Shown: positions 1-5,736, numbered from the stretch's first letter. The stretch: DNA of 6,609 nt from an uncultured Alphaproteobacteria bacterium (GCA_903860855.1 CAIOSF010000243.1:1-6609); one strand, 5' to 3'. The notes: generated from the letters alone by a model not told the origin. Numbers and translations: made by a program.

Positions 1-139
1 ATAACACTTATTTCGTAATGTGCTGTTGATTTTTACGTCTTTTTATTGACAATAGCCAGTGATGTTCAAAAGTTAGTGATACATAGGAGAGGATGGCGCT
101 AGGTATTTATTAACGTATATATTAATATGGAATTAAATC
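1..139. other. Intergenic region upstream of the sensor-like gene
   Basis: No gene is supported here: all three plus frames hit stops early, and minus-strand frames from the few possible starts close within about 15 codons. A TTGACA hexamer lies at 46-51, but no good -10 box follows at the usual spacing, so I do not call a promoter. A strong purine-rich Shine-Dalgarno-like string (AGGAGAGG, 85-92) abuts an ATG at 93 that opens only a six-codon frame ending at 113. A second six-codon frame (127-147) overlaps the GTG start of the next gene. Either could be a leader peptide or chance. Confidence 0.5.
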
Positions 140-748
140 GTGAATAATCTGAATGGTGGTCAATCTATTATCCCTAAGGAATTTGCTGTATTCGTCTTAA
201 TCTTAATGGCTTGTGCCCCAGTTTATATATATTTTGAAAGACAGCTAACTGATGGGTTTATCAGTAAAGCTGGAGCGATCACTAAGAGCATAGAAAAAAA
301 TATCGAAGGCATTGATGAAGAGACAAATAAAGCTTTCAACGACAAACTCGCCAAAACCATAACCGATAACATTGAGATGCAGAAAGGCTATCTTAACTAT
401 ATTTCCATTTCCGATCAAAATGGTAGCATCATCATGGAGCAAGGAGATAAAGATGAACAAGGGGAGAAAGATGGCAAAGATGACGAGAGTGGTGATATTT
501 CTCTTTACCTTTTTCCTTTTTTTGAGAAAAAGTTGGATTTTGAGCTTAAAAACCAGGGTATTAATTACGCATATGTTCTCACGACAGTGTTCTCAAAAGC
601 AGAATTAAATGAGCAGGTTTTGGTGATGAGGGTATTGTTTGGGATTATTATCTTCTTGGGGACGCTAGTTATATATCTAGTTAGTTGTCTGATAACTACA
701 GGAAAAAAAGCGCAGCCTGAGATTGGCATTACCCAAACGCGTTCATGA
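140..748 (+). CDS. Two-pass membrane protein resembling a sensor domain without an output domain
   Basis: This 202-residue protein is not assigned to a named family. It has a short cytoplasmic N-terminus, a first membrane segment at about residues 14-31, an extracytoplasmic region of about 125 residues, a second membrane segment at about 161-186, and a basic tail of about 16 residues. The stretch at 84-98 (YLNYISISDQNGSII) resembles the strand pattern of extracytoplasmic Cache/PAS-like sensor domains in histidine kinases and chemoreceptors. It is followed by an acidic, Asp/Lys/Gly-rich insert at 102-119. No HAMP, kinase, GGDEF or methyl-accepting domain follows: the frame closes at 748 and the next DNA is antisense to dgkA. 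The GTG at 140 is the only usual start after an in-frame stop at 134-136, with a weak GGA eight bases upstream. It could be a stand-alone receptor subunit, a degraded sensor kinase or an unrelated envelope protein. The coding call is fairly secure; the sensor reading is an inference. Confidence 0.75.
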   Translation: MNNLNGGQSIIPKEFAVFVLILMACAPVYIYFERQLTDGFISKAGAITKSIEKNIEGIDEETNKAFNDKLAKTITDNIEMQKGYLNYISISDQNGSIIMEQGDKDEQGEKDGKDDESGDISLYLFPFFEKKLDFELKNQGINYAYVLTTVFSKAELNEQVLVMRVLFGIIIFLGTLVIYLVSCLITTGKKAQPEIGITQTRS

Positions 749-774
749 TGGTAGAGCTTTTGGCTGTTATCATG
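744..774 (+). other. Possible RNA stem-loop over the stop codon of the sensor-like gene
   Basis: CATGAT (744-749) is complementary to ATCATG (769-774). The stem can extend inward with three G-U wobbles plus A-U and G-C pairs to 754/764, leaving a loop of about nine bases. A run of six T lies some 20 bases further on (797-802), too far away for a classic intrinsic terminator. It sits in the short convergent gap between this gene and dgkA and might still help end transcription. The evidence is weak. Confidence 0.2.
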
Positions 775-820
775 GCCGTCGTGATGTGATTGAGTGTTTT
801 TTCTATAAAGTCCACACAAA

Positions 821-1186
821 TCATATCAAAAACAAGTCGGTCACAACGGCTAACCAAATTATAATAGCTATACACAAGGCTAAAAAAACAGCTCCAGATC
901 CACAGTCTTTGATGTATCCATAAGTATTGCTTCTTTCATTTCTACCAAAGCAATTTACTATTTGCTCTATCGCCGTATTCATCAGCTCGACCAGCAGTAC
1001 AAGCAATACAGCTGAAATCAAATAGCTCTTCTGAATAAGTGTCACAGGCAATAATGCAGCTGTAATGACTGCAATAACAGCCACATATACCTCTAGCCTG
1101 AATGATAGCTCTAACCTAAAAGCCTTACTCAAACCGAGGTAGGAATAGCGAATGGATGATGTAACCTTTTTTATTATTACTTTCAT
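821..1186 (-). CDS. dgkA: Diacylglycerol kinase (DgkA family)
   Basis: Small integral-membrane kinase that phosphorylates diacylglycerol with ATP to give phosphatidic acid, recycling lipid headgroup by-products in the inner membrane. From the ATG at 1186 the protein has 121 residues, the usual DgkA length. Family hallmarks are visible: an N-terminal amphipathic segment ending in RLELSFRLE (residues 24-32), three membrane helices (about 33-50, 54-75 and 96-115), the signature VELMNTAIEQIV (66-77) with Glu67, Asn70 and Glu74 matching E. coli Glu69, Asn72 and Glu76, and IKDCGSGAV (92-100) matching the Lys94-Asp95 region. The Asp after the signature helix in E. coli is Asn78 here. An in-frame ATG at 1243 would add 19 residues and sits 10 bases after the upstream stop. 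Neither start has a good ribosome binding site; I prefer 1186 for length and alignment. The related undecaprenol kinases share the fold, but the IKDCGSGAV segment looks more like Gram-negative DgkA. Confidence 0.93.
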   Translation of the reverse strand: MKVIIKKVTSSIRYSYLGLSKAFRLELSFRLEVYVAVIAVITAALLPVTLIQKSYLISAVLLVLLVELMNTAIEQIVNCFGRNERSNTYGYIKDCGSGAVFLALCIAIIIWLAVVTDLFLI

Positions 1187-1253
1187 ATACAGGGAGTTAT
1201 AAAGTACGGAAGTAATAAATACCCCCGCACCCGCTTTGTCCATAGAAATTTAG

Positions 1254-1973
1254 CTATCCCCCTACGCTGCCACCACTAAAATCACCAAAACCCTCCTGTG
1301 GATTAAATGCATCAAGCTCAGGAGCCGCATGAGATCCGAAGATACCATGACTAATATTTTCGGTACTATGGTATATCGTTTCACCAACGACTCTAATGCT
1401 ATCAGATAGCACCTCCACGAGACCGTAAAATATCATCCCAACGGTGGCTCCTTTAATAACACTTTCCGCTACATTTACTTCGGAACCTTTGTTAATAAAG
1501 GTAGATATAAGATAAGCATTAAATCCTTCAATTGCCGCTGGCGCCGTCGTTGCATACCTATCAGCCATATATTCATAAAGGGCCGCGTTCACCCCACCGA
1601 TTACCATATATTCTAGACCATTTGGACCAAGGCCATTGTTTAGAAAAGCTTTCAAAGCTCCACCGATCAAGCCACTTGTTACAGCTACGCCTTTGTAGAG
1701 GTAATGATGATCTTCTGGTGTGATACCGCAGCTTTCGGCAACTTTTTGGATGACCTTACGTGTAACACAAGATGCAAGATGGTTTAGCGGGCTTGCATGA
1801 CCATGGGCGAAATCAAATTTAGGTGTAAAATCCTTCACTATAGCATTAACTCCACCCTTATTGCTACTAAGCATGATTTCAAGTAATGCCAGAATCGTTA
1901 CTTGGGAGAGACAGTCGGCCACTATAGAGCCAGTTTTTTGTACAAATGGTATTTTATTAGGATCTTTAGACAC
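1254..1973 (-). CDS. Unrecognised protein with small-residue helices and a Gly-rich C-terminus
   Basis: I do not recognise this 239-residue protein. It has no clear signal peptide. Several moderately hydrophobic, glycine- and alanine-rich helical stretches are visible (about residues 94-108 with GLIGGALKAF, 121-134 with MVIGGVNAALY, and 170-190 with GATVGMIFYGLVEVL), suggesting membrane association or helix packing through small residues. A His-rich patch (FDFAHGHASPLNH) lies near 54-66. The last about 25 residues are low in complexity and end in FGDFSGGSVGG, which looks disordered. I chose the GTG at 1973 because GAGG lies six bases upstream. A TTG at 1985 is also in frame but would bury that site and has no ribosome binding site at normal distance. 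The stop is 67 bases from the preferred dgkA start (10 from the alternative), on the same strand, so the two are probably co-transcribed. A lipid or envelope role is only suggested by this neighbour. Confidence 0.8.
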   Translation of the reverse strand: MSKDPNKIPFVQKTGSIVADCLSQVTILALLEIMLSSNKGGVNAIVKDFTPKFDFAHGHASPLNHLASCVTRKVIQKVAESCGITPEDHHYLYKGVAVTSGLIGGALKAFLNNGLGPNGLEYMVIGGVNAALYEYMADRYATTAPAAIEGFNAYLISTFINKGSEVNVAESVIKGATVGMIFYGLVEVLSDSIRVVGETIYHSTENISHGIFGSHAAPELDAFNPQEGFGDFSGGSVGG

Positions 1974-2034
1974 ATTATTCCTCAATTAATTCTATATTAC
2001 TCCGTTAAATTATCAGGCAATGTTGGACCATCAT

Positions 2035-2074
2035 TATAGAGATCCGGGAAGCTGGTATAACTCTAGTCTCTATA
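2035..2074 (-). repeat. 8-bp perfect inverted repeat in the leader of the unknown gene
   Basis: TATAGAGA (2035-2042) and TCTCTATA (2067-2074) are perfect inverted copies separated by 24 bases. They lie at the start of the predicted leader, just downstream of the candidate -10 box. They could form a 5' RNA hairpin, bind a regulator around the transcription start, or be chance in AT-rich DNA. Confidence 0.35.
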
Positions 2075-2075
2075 T

Positions 2076-2105
2076 ATCATAATATTAGTTCAGCATCATT
2101 CGCAA
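2076..2105 (-). promoter_or_regulatory. Candidate sigma70-type promoter for the unknown gene and dgkA
   Basis: On the minus strand, TTGCGA (2105-2100, 4 of 6 to the -35 consensus) is followed after 18 bases by TATGAT (2081-2076, 5 of 6 to the -10 consensus). Transcription would begin near 2069, giving a leader of about 95 bases before the GTG at 1973. The surroundings are very AT-rich, so chance matches are common and this is only a candidate. Confidence 0.3.
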
Positions 2106-2193
2106 AACTTATACCGACGATAATATATAATAGATTAGCGTTATGTACAGAGAAAATATGAAGTTTATATAAAATAATAAGCGAACCAGATGC

Positions 2194-2216
2194 TTTCCCT
2201 GCTATTTATCGGGAAA
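2194..2216 (-). terminator. Weak candidate hairpin downstream of the TAXI gene
   Basis: TTTCCC (2194-2199) and GGGAAA (2211-2216) form a 6-bp stem with an 11-base loop, about 50 bases after the stop of the TAXI gene. No T tract follows directly on the minus strand, so it is a poor intrinsic terminator. It is listed because it is the only stem with GC pairs found in this gap. Confidence 0.2.
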
Positions 2217-2266
2217 ATACAGCTTAAGAAAGAATTGTAGTGACTCATCGATTGCGAAGTTAGAGT

Positions 2267-3721
2267 TTACTCCTTGGTCGGAACAGCAGGAGCAGAATTC
2301 ATATCATAACCTATCTCTTTCAAATACTTTAGAACTCCAGCATGCATAGGAGCGATTCTACCATCATTTAACATTGAATACATATTGAGATTTTGTAATG
2401 CCGGATGCAGTTTTTTGAGACTACCAAGATGGCCGAAGGTTGCCTTGGCTATTTTATATATGGTTTCATCATTAGTATCATTAGGAGCAACCAATGTGGC
2501 CTTGAGCCCTATGGTCTGTACATCATAGGCAATACCTAGGTAGATTTTTCCAGGAATTGTCGTAACCTTATACTCATTATTATTGCGAATAAAATTTACT
2601 ATATCATTATCATTGACACTGATGATGTTGGTTTCACACAGACCAGTTACCTTCTTAATATAAGAGTTAGGATGCTCAACAATTAGTATCATTGCATCAA
2701 TTTGACCTGAGCACAGGGCCTCAACCTCATCTTTGTGCTCAAGCTCTGTCACCGCTTTAAAATTTGTGTAATTCCATCCCTTACTCTTCATGATGTCGTC
2801 CATAACGACTCTCACGCTTGATCCTGGCTTCCCTATGTTTATAACCCTATTTGTCATATCGTTTAAAGTTTTAATGGTAGACTCCCTCTTGACGATTATA
2901 GCCAAAGACTCATCATGTAATGAAAATACAAAGCGCAGATTATCATACCTGCCGGCTTTAGCAAAAACGCCGGTCCCGTTTAATGCTTGCTTTTGCCAAT
3001 TAGATTTTACCAAAGCGAGATCTAGCTTTGCTTCCTTTAGCCCATTGATATTGGCTATGGACCCAGATGTTGAGACAGCTCTGCAATACGGATTTGAAGC
3101 GAACCCACCGTTATTATCTCTATTGTAGTAGAGGCATAGAGCGCTCCCCAAAGGATAATAAACTCCATCAATAGCAGATGTACCAAGCTTTATTATTCTA
3201 TCTTCTATTCCTGAGGTCTCAGCCGCTGTATTACCGCTCCGATCAATTTGACCAGCTGGAGCATCTCCGGCCGATTGGTTATACCCATTCTTTTGTTCGG
3301 ATGATTTACTGCCACTATCAGCTTTATTGTCATTTTTTGCGGTTTTTTCACCTGCACCTGACGGTGCGCCGGGCTTTGCATCATTAGCTCCTTCCTTGCT
3401 GGTTCCACTAGGTCCCGCAATCGCGCCAGTGCTCTCCCCTACTCTGTCACCGATTTGCGGTTGCTGTGGTATAGGAAGGGGCGGTAGTTGCATAGGTGAT
3501 GCTCCTGGAAGGGATGGGGGAGGTGCTGGTGGTAGGTCAGGCATAGAAGGCAATGGAGGAGGAGATGCGAAGTTTTGCTCTGCGAAGGCAGCCATGGGAG
3601 AGTAAAAATATGAGTATAGGCAGTAAACCCCCACAGTGAACGTAAGGAGTCCATTGAGCATATGCAATAAAGAGAGAGACCTGGCGGCCGATATCATCCA
3701 TAATTTGAAAACCCTATTCAT
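2267..3721 (-). CDS. TAXI-family solute-binding protein with a proline-rich, disordered N-terminal stalk
   Basis: The C-terminal part (about residues 177-472 of 484) is a TAXI-family periplasmic binding protein of the TRAP-transporter type. Its start IKLGTSAIDGVYYPLGSAL (177-195), the KLDLALVKSN stretch (232-241), KTLNDMTNRVINIGKPGSSVR (284-304), the SGQIDAMI segment (338-345) and the IAPMHAGVLKYLKEIGY ending (456-472) are family hallmarks. The N-terminus has a hydrophobic segment (about 18-40) and a plausible signal-peptidase site after AAFA (residue 47). A proline-rich stretch follows at 53-88, then a Gly/Ser/Lys/Asp-rich linker to about 171. Typical family members lack this roughly 120-residue stalk. 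The ATG at 3721 has AGGA eight bases upstream and overlaps the end of yciB by 8 bp, so the genes are probably translationally coupled. No TRAP permease is in the window, so the ligand and partner are unknown. In intracellular alphaproteobacteria TAXI proteins are often surface antigens, as with Brucella BCSP31. Confidence 0.92.
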   Translation of the reverse strand: MNRVFKLWMISAARSLSLLHMLNGLLTFTVGVYCLYSYFYSPMAAFAEQNFASPPPLPSMPDLPPAPPPSLPGASPMQLPPLPIPQQPQIGDRVGESTGAIAGPSGTSKEGANDAKPGAPSGAGEKTAKNDNKADSGSKSSEQKNGYNQSAGDAPAGQIDRSGNTAAETSGIEDRIIKLGTSAIDGVYYPLGSALCLYYNRDNNGGFASNPYCRAVSTSGSIANINGLKEAKLDLALVKSNWQKQALNGTGVFAKAGRYDNLRFVFSLHDESLAIIVKRESTIKTLNDMTNRVINIGKPGSSVRVVMDDIMKSKGWNYTNFKAVTELEHKDEVEALCSGQIDAMILIVEHPNSYIKKVTGLCETNIISVNDNDIVNFIRNNNEYKVTTIPGKIYLGIAYDVQTIGLKATLVAPNDTNDETIYKIAKATFGHLGSLKKLHPALQNLNMYSMLNDGRIAPMHAGVLKYLKEIGYDMNSAPAVPTKE

Positions 3722-4247
3722 AGCTACGTCCTGATTTACAATAGTATTGTCTTAGGATTATTATCTGAGCTGCAATAAAAACAAAACTGATCAATGGCAT
3801 GAATATAACTTTAAAGTTTACCCATAACTCCTCAGGAAAATTGCGCCATATCGCTTCATTCATGATTGCGCAGAAGAGGAAAAATAAAGACCAACATATT
3901 GATAAAACGCGCCAAATATGGTCGTCTACACCGATAAAACTTTGCATCATATCCTTCAGCAAAGTTTTGCCATAGAATAAAAAACAGAGCATAAATATGC
4001 AGTATACCATGGTTGGTTTCATTTTAATAAACACCGGATCATCGGCTGCAAGGGCCAGGCTGCCGCAAATGACCAGAATGACGCTTGAAATAATCGATAA
4101 AAGTGATAGCTTTTTTTTCATCAATACCGAAATAAGCAATACTGCTAAAGATGAAATCATAATCGTAAGCGTTGCGCCCTTGATGCCAACAAGCTTGTAT
4201 GCGATGAAGAACATTATAAGTGGTACTATTTCTATCAAATTCGCCAT
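3714..4247 (-). CDS. yciB: YciB/IspZ-family inner-membrane septation protein
   Basis: A 177-residue polytopic membrane protein of the YciB (intracellular septation protein A) family, whose E. coli member interacts with cell-elongation and division proteins and supports envelope integrity. Length matches the E. coli protein (about 179). Family features in order: IEIVPLIMFFIAYKLVGIKGAT (residues 5-26), a helix at 27-43, a helix at 48-66, the motif DDPVFIKMKPTMVY (69-82) matching the E. coli DEFIKWKVTVIY region, a helix through 95, IWRVLSICWSLFFLFCAIMNEAIW (111-134), and LWVNFKVIFM (141-150) followed by a final helix. The ATG at 4247 fits the family N-terminus, but only an A/T-rich tract lies upstream, with no Shine-Dalgarno site. 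It precedes and overlaps the TAXI gene, and diverges from the DUF2066 gene across 50 bp. The family call is confident; its role in this organism is taken from the family. Confidence 0.93.
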   Translation of the reverse strand: MANLIEIVPLIMFFIAYKLVGIKGATLTIMISSLAVLLISVLMKKKLSLLSIISSVILVICGSLALAADDPVFIKMKPTMVYCIFMLCFLFYGKTLLKDMMQSFIGVDDHIWRVLSICWSLFFLFCAIMNEAIWRNFPEELWVNFKVIFMPLISFVFIAAQIIILRQYYCKSGRSYE

Positions 4248-4297
4248 TTTTTTAAAATACTATTACGTCTTAGAGATTACAGGGGGTCTTATCAACT
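4248..4297. promoter_or_regulatory. 50-bp divergent spacer between yciB and the DUF2066 gene
   Basis: This short spacer must hold, or overlap, the start signals of both divergent genes. The plus-strand gene has an AGGGGG ribosome binding site at 4281-4286, 11 bases before its ATG. The yciB side shows only an A/T tract next to its ATG. I see no convincing -35/-10 pair for either direction, so at least one promoter probably lies within the opposite gene. Confidence 0.4.
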
Positions 4298-5533
4298 ATG
4301 ATCATTATGAAGCCAAAAAACACAACTCTCAAGGGGTTTATTATTCTATATCTACGATCACTCTATATGCTATGCTTTACAGCCATGTTGATCGCTACCA
4401 TCCATATAACAATACCAGACTCAAGATTAAATAATAATATAATGAACGGGGGGGGCTGTATAGTGAATCTACTGCTCATGGATCAAGCTCTTGCTCATCA
4501 GCCTGATAGTTATATATCCGATGTTTTTTTGGTACAGAATGTTGAAGTATCAGCTGATGTTGGAACATTAGAGGACTCAAAGAGCGAGGCGATTAAGCGT
4601 GCTTCTAGTAAGGCATTTGGTATTTTGGCGCAAAGACTTGCCCCATCTTCTTTAGTCGATAAAGCCACTAGCATCTCCCAGGACAATATGAAGGATTGGG
4701 TAAAAAAGATAACCCCCATAAATGAGAGAATGACTTCTCATTCCTATACAGCTCTTTATGACGTTCTATTTGACAATGTGGCGATAGAGGCAATTTTGAG
4801 TAAGAGCGGTATTCGATACGCAAACGATTATGCTTCATCAATTTTGATAGTGCCAATACTCCATTCTGATAACACGTATACGGTTTGGAAAACCAGTCCG
4901 TGGCAGCAGGCTTGGGGGCAATTGCCAGAGCTTTATGGCTTAACCCATGCTGATGTTGTTGAAGGCAATTTGGAGGATATTGAGAATATAAAGCCAGAAA
5001 CAGCAATGAATGATTCTTATGATTCCTTTGGTGTGATACTTGGTCAGTACGACTGCGTCAGGATTGGCATAGTGTCTGCAGAACAAGTTAATCAGAATAA
5101 ACTTGAGGTCACCCTACGTTTGCTTGATAAAAATAAGGAGATCATCAAATTTACAATCTATCAAAGGATAAAAAATGAGGCTGATTTCGCTTTCTATAAG
5201 CGAATATCTCTCGATCTTTTGGCAAAAATTGACAACTTGTGGAAAGGTGAAGACTTATTTGATCAAGCAATTCTTTACAGTTCTAGAGTTTACATTCATG
5301 CCCACGCTCCGAAAAACTGGAATGAAATACGCAAAGTTATAGAATCGATTAACGAAATCCGCAATTATCGTGTTGTCCAGAATAGCTCTGAGACGATTGA
5401 ATTGGAGCTGAACTACGCCGTTGCACCAGCTACTCTGAGTAATTTGATGCTGCAAAAGGGGTTGAAGGTTGATAACCAGGATGGAAAGGTTATATTAAGC
5501 AAGACTGTGAAAAATGGTGATGCAGTAAGTTAG
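4298..5533 (+). CDS. DUF2066-family exported protein
   Basis: This 411-residue protein matches the DUF2066 pattern seen in many proteobacteria, whose function is not established. The core starts around VFLVQNVEVSADVGTLEDSK (76-95), then EAIKRASSKAFGILAQRLAP (97-116), HSYTALYDVLFDNVAIEAIL (148-167), SSILIVPILHSDNTYTVW (180-197) and the PWQQAW motif (201-206). The C-terminal half (about 240-405) is less recognisable, with alternating strands and helices. The N-terminus has a hydrophobic helix (about 13-37) and then an unusual spacer. A possible signal-peptidase site (QALA, 63-66) lies some 30 residues beyond the helix, so the protein may instead stay anchored. The ATG at 4298 has AGGGGG 11 bases upstream. 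A run of eight G at codons 51-53 is a potential slippage site, and a GTG at 4463 seven bases after it is an alternative start. It is divergent from yciB. Confidence 0.88.
   Translation: MIIMKPKNTTLKGFIILYLRSLYMLCFTAMLIATIHITIPDSRLNNNIMNGGGCIVNLLLMDQALAHQPDSYISDVFLVQNVEVSADVGTLEDSKSEAIKRASSKAFGILAQRLAPSSLVDKATSISQDNMKDWVKKITPINERMTSHSYTALYDVLFDNVAIEAILSKSGIRYANDYASSILIVPILHSDNTYTVWKTSPWQQAWGQLPELYGLTHADVVEGNLEDIENIKPETAMNDSYDSFGVILGQYDCVRIGIVSAEQVNQNKLEVTLRLLDKNKEIIKFTIYQRIKNEADFAFYKRISLDLLAKIDNLWKGEDLFDQAILYSSRVYIHAHAPKNWNEIRKVIESINEIRNYRVVQNSSETIELELNYAVAPATLSNLMLQKGLKVDNQDGKVILSKTVKNGDAVS
4448..4455 (+). repeat. Poly-G tract (G8) inside the DUF2066 coding region
   Basis: Eight consecutive G occupy codons 51-53 (two Gly GGG codons and a GGC) of the DUF2066 gene, between its membrane/signal segment and its folded domain. 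Such a run stands out in AT-rich DNA. Gain or loss of one G would disconnect the N-terminal segment from the rest. It could also act as a Shine-Dalgarno-like site for the GTG at 4463. Confidence 0.9.
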
Positions 5534-5690
5534 ACGGCTATCGGAGAGTGGGTGATTATGTGGCATATAAACTCACCTTACGCAAGACCATGTAGGTGAA
5601 TAAATAATAAAGAGTACATAAAAATTAAAAGTTTTTGTCCTTGATCTACAGTCTCGGGCTTAAATTTACTGATGATTCTTGTTTTTGTTG
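5534..5690. other. Intergenic region after the DUF2066 gene
   Basis: No gene is supported. A 13-codon frame (5558-5599) preceded by GGAG is too short to call. TCACC at 5573-5577 can pair with GGTGA at 5551-5555 or, as a 6-bp stem TCACCT/AGGTGA, with 5594-5599, so two mutually exclusive small hairpins are possible. Neither is followed by a T tract. Confidence 0.4.
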
Positions 5691-5715
5691 CTATGGTTAC
5701 TTAATGTAAACATAG
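5691..5715 (+). promoter_or_regulatory. Dyad upstream of the last gene: operator or terminator candidate
   Basis: The arms CTATGGTTAC (5691-5700) and GTAAACATAG (5706-5715) are inverted copies with one mismatch in ten, around a TTAAT centre. The dyad ends 21 bases before the ATG at 5737 and is followed by a T-rich stretch. As DNA it has the size and symmetry of a dimeric repressor site over a promoter. As RNA it would be a hairpin with a U-rich tail that could end the DUF2066 transcript. Confidence 0.45.
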
Positions 5716-5736
5716 ATATATTTAATTGTTTCTTTT

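Larger units (their letters stand above)
1974..2266. other. Intergenic gap between two minus-strand gene pairs
   Basis: About 290 bases without a supported gene. It is strongly AT-rich, has stops in all frames, and shows no tRNA-like T-arm (no GTTCGA-type motif on either strand). It holds the presumed promoter and leader of the 1254-1973 gene and the 3' flank of the TAXI gene. Candidate elements inside it are listed separately. Confidence 0.6.

Noticed and set aside
46..51. TTGACA as a -35 box for the first gene
   Set aside because: No -10-like hexamer lies at 16-18 bases; the consensus hexamer alone is not enough.
723..923. Plus-strand frame after the sensor-like gene, considered as a frameshifted kinase continuation
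   Set aside because: The translation has no HAMP, H-box or ATPase motif, and most of it is antisense to dgkA, so a simple frameshift in a sensor kinase is not supported.
2790..3128. 112-codon plus-strand open frame
   Set aside because: It lies entirely antisense to the conserved TAXI domain; a shadow of that gene.
3327..3605. Gly-rich 92-codon plus-strand open frame
   Set aside because: Its glycine richness is only the complement of the proline codons in the TAXI stalk on the other strand.
3997..4434. 145-codon plus-strand open frame overlapping yciB
   Set aside because: It is antisense to the clearly recognised yciB and runs out of frame into the DUF2066 gene; the product shows no family features.
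4668..5006. 112-codon minus-strand open frame
   Set aside because: Antisense to the DUF2066 core motifs, with no ribosome binding site or recognisable domain.
5551..5599. GGTGA/TCACC/GGTGA segments as a riboswitch or attenuator
   Set aside because: The alternative stems are only 5-6 bp with large loops, there is no T tract, and the 13-codon frame inside has no run of regulatory codons.
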